DNA from: Parcubacteria group bacterium GW2011_GWA1_47_8
Lineage (GTDB): Bacteria > Patescibacteriota > Minisyncoccia > Phycocordibacterales > UBA1550
Direction of reading: 5' to 3'
Length of the DNA: 10,806 nt
NCBI GenBank assembly: GCA_000996605.1
Contig: LCOP01000052.1
Location: 1 to 10,806 of the forward strand
A model generated the notes under the pieces. That model saw nothing but the letters and a program-made list of their open reading frames with translations. It did not search any database and had not been told where the DNA came from. Numbering within the stretch: position 1 is the first letter of the stretch; the number at the start of each line of letters is the position of its first letter. Both the position numbers and the translations under genes were made by a program. Positions 1 through 6,698 of the stretch are shown piece after piece.

Positions 1-1219
1 GTGCGGCGAAGTGGTCGGGGGTGATGATGGTTGCGGGAGTGCTGGTTCCCCAGAAAAAGTTGATGTCGGCGTCGGTGCGGGTCAAGGTGGGGACGGTTGC
101 GGGGAATGTTGGGGAGGAGGTGGTGTTCGGGATGTTCCAGTATTGGGCAGTGTAGCCGGAGGTGGGGGGAGGCACTACGGTGCCTGCGTAGAATTGTGCG
201 GCGGCGGGGAGCTGTCCGTAGGCGCGGATTGCAGGTACCGCATCCCTAGTAAAATACGGCTCCCGGTTTACCCAAAAATAATACCATGGATTAGTCGCCT
301 TGACTCCTCCGTCGAGTAGTTCAGCCGAGGTATTTGGCCTGCCAATCAAAGAATTGTAATGTTCATAGTTACCCCATTGAACGTCAGGAGCTGTAGGCAC
401 TAGATCATGCTGCGGAAGGTAGAGAGGATAGACTTTGCTTATCTGTCCCTTTTCCGGCATCAGTAAAGTATCCGGGCTCCCAATTCCAATACCATTTCCC
501 GCAAGCCATTGGGCGAATGCTTGCAAGTCAAATGCGGCATAGTTGATTTGCTGGATTATAGTTTTGTCAGGGAACGCCCGCTTAGCGGCAAGCGCGTTAA
601 CTTTGAAAGCGTTTTCTACCCCCGTAGCGCTGTAGCTCGGACCAGTCGGCATGCTTGTTTCACCGAGGGTGATCCCTTCGATATACGGCTCGCCGTTAAA
701 GCGCTTCCCGAGTGCCGAGTAAAGCGCTGCAAACCTGCCTTGCACGTTTGCATTCCAAATTACTGCATACCAAGGGCCGCCGGCGGGATTCTGGTAGGCT
801 CCGTAGTATGGAGCTTGGCCCCCATATTTGGAATCTGTCCACATATAGGATGGTACTCTTGCGCTAGCCCCACCGTACCATTCTGTATATTGAACTTCAA
901 GCCACAAACGCTTACCAATGGATTGCAGATAGGCAAGGTCTTGTTCAATCTGTGAGAAATTGTAAATGTTTTCTGCCGTTTCAAGGTTTTTCCAGATGTA
1001 GACTTTTTTCACGCCTAAGAAATCAGGATTATCCTTAATCATATCGAAATCATATTTGCCCGCGTTATACCCCACTAACATGTAATATCCCGGGTGGAAG
1101 TTTGCGGGGTTTTTAACAGAGGTTGGGTAGGTGCCATAGGCGGAGGCGGTTTGGCTTATACCGAGAAACAAAAAAAGGGCAAAGGTAAAAATCTTGGTAG
1201 CTTGAGCGATATTTTTCAT
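1..1219 (-). CDS. Secreted putative glycoside hydrolase with PA14 domain (3' end missing)
   Basis: An open frame of 406 codons starts at the ATG at 1219-1217 and runs off the window edge without a stop. Residues 1-27 are a clear Sec signal peptide: two lysines, a hydrophobic stretch (about 10-21), and an Ala-Ser-Ala cleavage site before Tyr28. Residues 45-330 look like a TIM-barrel glycosidase: a 'GVKKVYIWKNLE' strand (69-80), 'YNFSQIEQDLAYLQSIGKR' (86-104), many Trp and Tyr, and 'IEGITLGETS' (180-189), where Glu187 is placed like a catalytic acid. From about residue 353 a PA14-type domain begins ('YTAQYWN' 356-362, then 'LTRTDADINFFWG' 379-391); it is cut by the edge. PA14 domains are known in glycosidases and adhesins as carbohydrate-binding modules. 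The exact GH family and substrate cannot be told from sequence reading. Signal peptide and PA14 are confident; hydrolase activity is inferred. Confidence 0.72.
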   Translation of the reverse strand, partial: MKNIAQATKIFTFALFLFLGISQTASAYGTYPTSVKNPANFHPGYYMLVGYNAGKYDFDMIKDNPDFLGVKKVYIWKNLETAENIYNFSQIEQDLAYLQSIGKRLWLEVQYTEWYGGASARVPSYMWTDSKYGGQAPYYGAYQNPAGGPWYAVIWNANVQGRFAALYSALGKRFNGEPYIEGITLGETSMPTGPSYSATGVENAFKVNALAAKRAFPDKTIIQQINYAAFDLQAFAQWLAGNGIGIGSPDTLLMPEKGQISKVYPLYLPQHDLVPTAPDVQWGNYEHYNSLIGRPNTSAELLDGGVKATNPWYYFWVNREPYFTRDAVPAIRAYGQLPAAAQFYAGTVVPPPTSGYTAQYWNIPNTTSSPTFPATVPTLTRTDADINFFWGTSTPATIITPDHFAA

Positions 1220-1248
1220 GGGGAAAATTATTTATTTTGTTTGTAATT

Positions 1249-1254
1249 ATTATA
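1249..1254 (-). promoter_or_regulatory. Candidate -10 box for the secreted hydrolase gene
   Basis: A perfect TATAAT on the minus strand lies in the 53-bp gap between the PBP2 stop and the hydrolase ATG. A start about 7 nt downstream would give a leader of roughly 22 nt, AT-rich and without a Shine-Dalgarno motif. No good -35 hexamer is seen at 17-18 bp, so the promoter is tentative. It would let this gene be expressed separately from the mre cluster. Confidence 0.4.
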
Positions 1255-1272
1255 GTATACCACCCCTCAATA

Positions 1273-3012
1273 TCACAGCAAGTACTCCGGAGCATTTTGC
1301 CACATCCAGTCGAGCATTTGGCGCATAACATACACACCGCCGATGTCGTTGCTGTACGGACCACGTTCCATCACAACAGCAAATGCGTACCGTGGTTTCT
1401 CGTAGGGAAAGAAACCGACAACCCATGAGTTGATGAATTTTTTCCGTGAATCAAGCTCGGCGGTACCCGTCTTCCCTCCTACGGTCACATACCCAACATT
1501 GAGTCCGATGACTGTTCCATACTGCACCGCGTCACGCATCCCCTCCCGCGCCACAGATAAATGTTCAGATGCGATTGGAATCTTTAACACATTGACTGCC
1601 TGCGGCAAACCTTTCACGAGATGCGGGGTTACGAGTGTCCCATCGTTTGCGATGCTTGCGGTAGCGCGAGCCGCCTGCAAGGGCGTCACCTGAAATCCGT
1701 ACTGACCAATGACCGTGTTATATGTATCTCCCAATCGCCACGGCTCGCCCAAGGTGGCCGCTTTCCATGTAGGGCTCGGGATCGTGCCACTCTTTTCACC
1801 CATCAAATCAATTCCTGTAGGAACGCCGAGTCCAAACATCCGCGCGTATTTCTCAATATTGATTATCCCAATGCCCTTCTGACTTTCAAAACCTCCTCCG
1901 ATCTCATAAAAATACACGTCTGACGATACCGCGATGGCACGGCGCATATCCACGAGGCCGTGCGCCTTCCAATCATTGAATACTGACTTCAAATTGGGGT
2001 CATAGGGATTTTGAATGGAAATGGAACCCGTACTCAAAATCTCCTTCGTCGGCAAGATCACCCCTTCCGCGAGCGCGGCGGCGGCCATGATGGGTTTCAA
2101 AATAGAACCCGGCGTATAGACGCCCGACACTGTTCGATCAAGGAACACCGAACGCTTGTCGGTTTGATAGCTTTGTATGAGCTTGCGGTCCGATCCGTCC
2201 GAGAGTACACTGCTGTCAAACTCCGGGTAACTCGTGAGTGCAAGGATTTCACCGCTACTGACATCCATAATCACCCCCGCGCCCGCCATATAATTTTGAT
2301 CTTCCGCAAGACTTCGTATCGTCGTAAAAAGTTTCGTCTGCACGCGCGCGTCGACGGAGAGCGTCAAGTCTTTGCCGTTCTTCGGCTCCTCGATAATGCT
2401 CCCCGGTGCTACCTTGCCGAGTGCATCAGTCTCAACAATACGTAATCCGTTTTCCCCTTCGAGTACGTCATTATAGGATTCTTCTATGCCGTCTTTCCCG
2501 ATGAATAATTTTTGATAATAAAAACCATTGCTGTCCATCTTTGGGTAGCTTAGATACCCAAGCACATGACTAAAACCGGGAAGATCGATGTACGATCGGC
2601 GAGGAAACAAAAGTTCTTTCGTGGTCGTAGTGGCAAAAAGCGACACGGGGGTTGAACTGCTGAACGAATTCCATGCCAATAATGTTTCTCTTCTATCATA
2701 AACAACACCCCGCGTCGCAAAAATTGGCGTATGTTCGAGACGGTTGTTTTCACTCTTAGCGAGAAGCTCACCCCCATGCACGACCTGTAAACTGAAAACC
2801 TTGCCGATAAAGATGATTTCGACAAGCAAAAACACGAGCACAACGGACCAGATTGCACTTTTGCCGATAGGTGCTTCGATGCGCCCTTCGAACTGATGCT
2901 TGTCGAACTCCGGCAAGTTGCTCGCGTCAAGAAAAATCTCGTCAGGATCGATGTCCCGCGCGAGCTGTTTGAAATGATGTTCACCAAGTTTGTTTTTCTT
3001 TCTGCTAAACAT
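1273..3012 (-). CDS. mrdA: Penicillin-binding protein 2 (peptidoglycan transpeptidase)
   Basis: A 579-aa class B penicillin-binding protein that crosslinks peptidoglycan at the membrane during elongation. Residues 1-52 are cytoplasmic, 53-73 form the single membrane anchor, followed by the PBP dimerisation region and then the transpeptidase domain. The three catalytic motifs are visible: SxxK as Ser303-Ile-Leu-Lys306 (in 'TPGSILKP'), the second motif as Ser363-Ser-Asp365 (SxD, as usual in PBP2), and Lys514-Thr-Gly-Thr517. The frame is open upstream to 3069, but those extra 19 residues are encoded inside the inserted repeat element, so the ATG at 3012 is preferred; it is also the start that the inferred pre-insertion sequence would use. 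No Shine-Dalgarno is seen. It lies last in the mreB-mreC-mreD-PBP2 series, the canonical elongasome order. Confidence 0.93.
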   Translation of the reverse strand: MFSRKKNKLGEHHFKQLARDIDPDEIFLDASNLPEFDKHQFEGRIEAPIGKSAIWSVVLVFLLVEIIFIGKVFSLQVVHGGELLAKSENNRLEHTPIFATRGVVYDRRETLLAWNSFSSSTPVSLFATTTTKELLFPRRSYIDLPGFSHVLGYLSYPKMDSNGFYYQKLFIGKDGIEESYNDVLEGENGLRIVETDALGKVAPGSIIEEPKNGKDLTLSVDARVQTKLFTTIRSLAEDQNYMAGAGVIMDVSSGEILALTSYPEFDSSVLSDGSDRKLIQSYQTDKRSVFLDRTVSGVYTPGSILKPIMAAAALAEGVILPTKEILSTGSISIQNPYDPNLKSVFNDWKAHGLVDMRRAIAVSSDVYFYEIGGGFESQKGIGIINIEKYARMFGLGVPTGIDLMGEKSGTIPSPTWKAATLGEPWRLGDTYNTVIGQYGFQVTPLQAARATASIANDGTLVTPHLVKGLPQAVNVLKIPIASEHLSVAREGMRDAVQYGTVIGLNVGYVTVGGKTGTAELDSRKKFINSWVVGFFPYEKPRYAFAVVMERGPYSNDIGGVYVMRQMLDWMWQNAPEYLL

Positions 3013-3027
3013 AATGATGATGGTCAC

Positions 3028-3271
3028 TAATGGCCTGTTCAATAATCTCATGTCGAGCTTAAAATCCAAAAATTTCGAGCGAAAATCATGAAGAATGACG
3101 AGAACTATCGGGCGACCAATTTTTCTTAGAGGTACTCCTCTTTAGAAAAATGAAGTACTCCCTGTGGTGATATTTTGAGGAGTTCTGAATGATTTACAGC
3201 CGAAATTTTTGGATTTCAGCCGACAAGCGTGTTTTTCTTCTCCTTGCGGTGAGATATTGAACAGGCTCTAA
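3028..3271. mobile_element. MITE-like non-coding element, 238 bp, with TAA target duplication
   Basis: The element spans 3031-3268 and is flanked by TAA at 3028-3030 and 3269-3271. Its ends are inverted repeats: the left end TGGCCTGTTCAATAATCTCA matches the right end read in reverse (GAGCCTGTTCAATATCTCA) apart from the first two bases and one extra A. A second, internal pair is perfect: AAATCCAAAAATTTCG at 3062-3077 and its complement at 3201-3216. In each arm this core is bracketed by short direct repeats (CGAGC on the left, CAGCCG on the right). The middle has two near-identical copies of a GARGTACTCC motif (3129-3138, 3152-3161). No protein is encoded. A 3-bp TNA-type duplication with GAGCC-like ends is reminiscent of some IS5-family groups, but this family link is only a guess. 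It separates mreD from PBP2. Confidence 0.72.
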
Positions 3272-3528
3272 GAGCGGACTTCTTGTTTGACGCGCTCGAA
3301 GACGAGGAGCATCGCCGCACCGCAGACCATTCCGAGTACGCCAAAACCAAAGATGAACGGCATCCCCGTCGCGCCGTACAAAATGTCCAGACAAAATCCC
3401 GCGATGAGAATCTCATAATAAAATGAAAATCGCCAAGCGCCGTAGAGCGCAAGCGCAAAAACTCCCCACCACGGGACGAAAAATACGGAGCCGAACAACA
3501 GTATATCAAATACTACGCGTTTCATCAT
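3268..3528 (-). CDS. mreD: Small MreD-like membrane protein
   Basis: An 86-aa, highly hydrophobic protein with about three membrane segments (roughly 7-31, 35-50 and 57-76) ending in a short charged tail ('ERVKQEVRS'). It is assigned as MreD from position between mreC and PBP2, membrane character and size; it has no motif I can call on its own. Usual MreD proteins are about 160 aa, so this is a half-size version. It starts 16 nt after the mreC stop; either of two adjacent ATGs (3528 or 3525) could be used. The TAG stop overlaps the target duplication of the inserted element: the TA is chromosomal and the G is the first base of the element. In the inferred empty site TAG would also follow, so the insertion did not shorten the protein. 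Confidence 0.65.
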   Translation of the reverse strand: MMKRVVFDILLFGSVFFVPWWGVFALALYGAWRFSFYYEILIAGFCLDILYGATGMPFIFGFGVLGMVCGAAMLLVFERVKQEVRS

Positions 3529-3544
3529 AGAGTATGACTATCGA

Positions 3545-4360
3545 TTATTTTTTTACTAAAACTTCCAGAGAATGAACATTTGCGAGGTTGAATGGCGTAC
3601 GAAAATACACATGAATGACCGGCTCCGCAGATTTTTCTTCGACCAAACCAACAATTCCTAGTGTAAGTTTACCCTTTACAAGAACCACGCGGTCGCCGGA
3701 GGCAACTACGCTTCCGCGTGAGACATCGACAATGAAGTTCCCCATGCCACGCCCGCGTGCTACTGCCGGCGCCAGACGCTCTCCAACGAGCACCGCATTC
3801 TCTTCTCCCGGCGATGAATACAATTTCACTTTTGACGACTCCGGGTACACTTCAACAATCTCACCAATCGTACCTGCCCCCGCATACACAACCACATCGG
3901 CAACCGCAATGCCATGCTCCGCTCCGACGTCGATAATGAAAGTATCGTAAGGCGACCACCCCGGACCTGCGAGCACGCGCCCGAGCACGCGATTATCACT
4001 TCCCGGGCGACCGAGCGTCTCTTCAAGGCGCGTCACCTCTTCCGCGAGCGCATTGCGGTCAAGCACGAGTACTTCCATCCGCGAGAGTTCCTCGCGCAAT
4101 GTATTGTTCTCTGAAATAAGCGTTTGCTTGCTCGATATGAGTCCCCACCACGAATCCCATGATTCCCCCACCGCCGCCCCAAACGTCCATAAAGGCGGCG
4201 CAATCACGTACAACCCCCGAGAAATAACCCCGCGCACAAAGGGAACAAACAGCATGATAATCACCAGAACAAAGAGTACGATAAGTACGCCTACGCGCTT
4301 TTGTGGGGCGGAAGCGACAAAACGTTTTTTAAAATCATCGCGGCGGTATGTCGTTTTCAT
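3545..4360 (-). CDS. mreC: Rod shape-determining protein MreC
   Basis: A 271-aa bitopic membrane protein linking MreB filaments to the periplasmic wall-synthesis enzymes. Visible parts: a basic cytoplasmic tail (1-22), one membrane helix (about 23-41), a coiled-coil stretch around residues 80-117 ('ISENNTLREELSRMEVLVLDR'-type heptads), and the paired beta-barrel MreC domain to the C-terminus with 'VGAEHGIAVADVVV', 'GTIGEIVEV' and 'LTLGIVGLVEE' turns. The frame opens upstream at 4423, but the ATG at 4360 ('MKTTYRRDDF') fits the family and gives only a 26-bp overlap with the end of mreB, typical of translational coupling. The overlap supports co-transcription with mreB. Confidence 0.92.
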   Translation of the reverse strand: MKTTYRRDDFKKRFVASAPQKRVGVLIVLFVLVIIMLFVPFVRGVISRGLYVIAPPLWTFGAAVGESWDSWWGLISSKQTLISENNTLREELSRMEVLVLDRNALAEEVTRLEETLGRPGSDNRVLGRVLAGPGWSPYDTFIIDVGAEHGIAVADVVVYAGAGTIGEIVEVYPESSKVKLYSSPGEENAVLVGERLAPAVARGRGMGNFIVDVSRGSVVASGDRVVLVKGKLTLGIVGLVEEKSAEPVIHVYFRTPFNLANVHSLEVLVKK

Positions 4361-5384
4361 TTTCAATAAGGATATCGCGGAACTCATCCATGTTTTCAAG
4401 TACGATTCCCGCCCCGCGTGCAACCGCCGTCAGGGGGTCGTTGGCGACATACACGGGGACTTGGAGCGTCTGCGCGAGAAGTTGGTCGAGATTGCGGAGA
4501 AGCGCTCCACCGCCGACCAGCACGATTCCGCGGCTCATCACATCGGAAAGGACTTCTGGCGGCGTTGTTTCAATCACTTCTTTTACCGCGTCCACCAACC
4601 CCGCAACCGAAGCGGCGATTGCTTCGCGAATATCGGAATCCGTCACCACCACCTCGCGGGGAAGCCCCGTCATGAGATCGCGGCCACGTACAACCGCCTC
4701 GAGCGGTGCCTCGCCCTTCATTGCAGAACCGATAGCAATCTTGACCCCCTCGGCAGTGCGTTCGCCGATGAGCACATGAAATTCATCGCGAATATAATTA
4801 ATAATATCAAAATTTAATTTATCCCCCGCTATGCGCAAATTTTTTGAACGTACGATTCCCCCCAGAGAGATCACCGCAATGTCAGTCGTGCCGCCGCCGA
4901 TATCGATGATCATGTTACCAACAGGTTCCTTGACGGGGAGCTTGATACCGATAGCCGCGGCCATCGGTTCTTCAATGATATGCACCTCGCGCGCACCGGC
5001 ATTTTTTGCCGCATCATAGACCGCGCGCATTTCAACGCTCGTGATTCCCGACGGCACACCGACCACCACGCGCGGACGAACGCTCTTTTTTGAAACACGG
5101 TTTGATTTATTGATAAGGTACGTAAGCATTTCCTCCGTAACCTCGAAATTCGAAATAACACCGTCAACAAGCGGACGAATTGCAACGATGTGTCCCGGTG
5201 TGCGACCGAGCATCTGCTTTGCCTGTGTGCCGATGGCGACAACCGTACCCGTTTTTTGATTCACCGCAACAACCGACGGTTCATTGATGACGATGCCATG
5301 GTCGCGAACGTAGACCAAGGTATTTGCCGTACCGAGGTCAATGCCGATATCATTGGAAAAAAGTTGGTAGAATTTTTCGAACAT
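4335..5384 (-). CDS. mreB: Rod shape-determining actin-like ATPase MreB
   Basis: A complete 349-aa bacterial actin that forms membrane-bound filaments guiding lateral wall synthesis. The actin-fold nucleotide motifs are intact: phosphate-1 'DIGIDLGTANTLVYV' near the N-terminus, phosphate-2 Asp161-Ile-Gly-Gly-Gly-Thr-Thr, and the adenosine motif Gly291-Gly-Gly-Ala-Leu-Leu. Also present are 'VPSGITSVEMRAV' and 'EEPMAAAIG', both highly conserved in MreB. The N-terminal 'MFEKFYQLF' resembles the short amphipathic membrane-binding tail of many MreBs. It heads the mreBCD-PBP2 cluster; mreC overlaps its end. Upstream lies a tandem repeat rather than a recognisable Shine-Dalgarno site. This is the intact member of two MreB paralogues in the window. 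Confidence 0.97.
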   Translation of the reverse strand: MFEKFYQLFSNDIGIDLGTANTLVYVRDHGIVINEPSVVAVNQKTGTVVAIGTQAKQMLGRTPGHIVAIRPLVDGVISNFEVTEEMLTYLINKSNRVSKKSVRPRVVVGVPSGITSVEMRAVYDAAKNAGAREVHIIEEPMAAAIGIKLPVKEPVGNMIIDIGGGTTDIAVISLGGIVRSKNLRIAGDKLNFDIINYIRDEFHVLIGERTAEGVKIAIGSAMKGEAPLEAVVRGRDLMTGLPREVVVTDSDIREAIAASVAGLVDAVKEVIETTPPEVLSDVMSRGIVLVGGGALLRNLDQLLAQTLQVPVYVANDPLTAVARGAGIVLENMDEFRDILIENENDIPPR

Positions 5385-5392
5385 AATAGTAC

Positions 5393-5427
5393 AGGTTTTA
5401 GGTGTTAGGTTTTAGGTGTTAGGTTTT
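5393..5427. repeat. Tandem heptamer repeat AGGTKTT x5
   Basis: The plus strand reads AGGTTTTAGGTGTT at 5393-5406 and again at 5407-5420, then AGGTTTT at 5421-5427. It is five perfect heptamers alternating T/G at one position. It fills the proS-mreB junction and also encodes the last residues and the TAA stop of proS. Confidence 0.9.
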
Positions 5428-6613
5428 GGAAAACGCGCTCTGACTTCAAATGTGCCACTCGCGATGGTCTTCTCGGAGACTACCACGCGGAGTGGGATTC
5501 CCAAAAGGTCGCTCTCGGAGAATTTCTCGCCCGCGCGGAGGTCGCGGTCGTCCCAGAGAACTTCGACTCCTTGCGCGTCAAGCTCCCGATACAGTCTTTC
5601 CGCCGCCGTTCGTACACCTTGGTTTGCCGAAGGAATCTCGACCAGATGCACCACAAAGGGTGCAATCTCGCGCGGCCACACAAGCCCCTTGTCGTCACCC
5701 AAGACCTCAACTACCGTCCCGAGCACGCGCCCGAGTCCAATACCGTAACACCCCATAATAACCGCTTGCTCTTTCCCCTCCTCATCTTTGTAAGTCAGAT
5801 TAAACGGCTCGGAAAAACGCGTCTTGAGCTCAAAAATATTACCCACCTCGATCGCGGTTTCAGCATGCAAATCCTTGTTCCCGCAAGAAGGACAAGTGCT
5901 TTGTTCTGCGATAATTTCTTTGTTCACTGCCACACGGCACGCATCGCACACATAAATCGTATCTTCTCCTGCAGGGGTTACCGTCTGAAACTCGTGTGAA
6001 TATTTTGCAAAACTGCCACCAGACGCGAAGGTGAGGTACGTCTTCTCGCCAATCCCCGCGCGCTTAAACACCCGTGCGTAGGTATCCTTCATAATTTCAT
6101 AATATCGCGCCAGATCTGCTTCATCACGATGAAACGAGTAGAGATCCTTCATAATGAATTCTCGCCCGCGCAAAATTCCCGACTTTGCACGAAGCTCCAT
6201 GCGAAACTTGTTTTGAATCTGATAAACCGCGAACGGCAGATCGCGATACGAAGAAACAAATTGCTTTACGAGCGGCACCACAATTTCTTCGTATCGCGAT
6301 CCGCGTTCTCGCGCCCCGACGAATCGGTCACCTTGTATAGGTCGTCCATAGCATCCCAGCGTCCCGTCGTCTGCCATAGCTCTTTCGGCTGAAGCGCGGG
6401 CATCAAGATCTCCTGCCCTCCCGCTCTGTTCATTTCTTCGCGGATGATGTTTTCGATTTTTTTCAACACGCGCAAACAGAGTGGCAAGTATGTATACACG
6501 CCGGCTTGCAGTTTGTCGACAAACCCCGCGCGAATGAGGAGTTTCGCGTTTTTTGCCGCCTCGTCCGCAGGGGCTTCCTTGCGTGCTTTTGTGAATAGTT
6601 GACTTTGTCGCAT
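5412..6613 (-). pseudogene. proS: Prolyl-tRNA synthetase, compact type, frameshifted
   Basis: A class II synthetase charging tRNA-Pro, split over two frames. The first frame (ATG at 6613) gives 'MRQSQLFTKARKEAPADEA', 'LIRAGFVDKLQAGVYTYLPL' and 'LWQTTGRWDAMDDLYKVTDSSGRE' to Glu102 (codon 6310-6308), then runs to a stop at 6266. The second frame resumes at 6290 with 'EEIVVPLVKQFVSSYRDLPFAVYQIQ' and continues to the TAA at 5412. The expected 'YALGPTHEE' between them is replaced by 17 nt, a net loss of 4 nt, lying in an 18-bp inverted repeat. Rejoined, the protein would be about 401 aa. It lacks the roughly 180-aa editing (INS) domain; in its place is a CxxC...CxxC zinc-ribbon-like segment ('CDAC', 'CPSC'). 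The C-terminal anticodon-binding domain is present. Because the gene is normally essential, an assembly or read error is a serious alternative to a true pseudogene. Confidence 0.85.
6239..6301. repeat. Perfect 18-bp inverted repeat at the proS frameshift
   Basis: GATCGCGATACGAAGAAA at 6239-6256 recurs as its exact reverse complement at 6284-6301, with a 27-nt spacer. On the coding strand the 6239-6256 arm encodes the conserved 'SSYRD' stretch in the proper frame, so it is the original. The 6284-6301 arm occupies the place of the lost 'GPTH' codons, so it is the likely copy. Confidence 0.9.
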
Positions 6614-6621
6614 ATGAAGCC

Positions 6622-6650
6622 ATCTTACCTTAAAAACGTAGTCACGCCAA
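6622..6650 (-). promoter_or_regulatory. Candidate promoter of proS
   Basis: TTGGCG (6650-6645), a 17-nt spacer, and TAAGAT (6627-6622) each match the sigma-70 consensus at 4 of 6 positions. The -10 box ends only 8 nt before the proS ATG, so transcription would start almost at the start codon, giving a leaderless or near-leaderless message. It sits in the 85-bp gap after rseP. Confidence 0.4.
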
Positions 6651-6698
6651 ATCGAATTGACTATGCAGAATTATCGTGTCGAGAGAGCTCGTGACCTT

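Noticed and set aside
11..319. Plus-strand Gly-rich frame at the window start
   Set aside because: It is the antisense of the GC-rich PA14 segment of the secreted hydrolase gene; no start signal or domain.
3013..3069. N-terminal extension of PBP2 by 19 codons
   Set aside because: The extra codons run into the inserted repeat element and the target site; the ATG at 3012 gives a normal PBP2 cytoplasmic tail.
4053..4817. Long plus-strand frame opposite mreB/mreC
   Set aside because: It overlaps two certain minus-strand genes, has no recognisable domain and looks like a shadow of their codon bias. The same applies to the other plus-strand frames, for example those at 2011-2445, 7795-8328 and 8722-9294.
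5393..5427. CRISPR-like or telomere-like array
   Set aside because: Units are 7 nt with no spacers; it is a simple tandem repeat, not a CRISPR, and five units inside a gene junction do not indicate a chromosome end.
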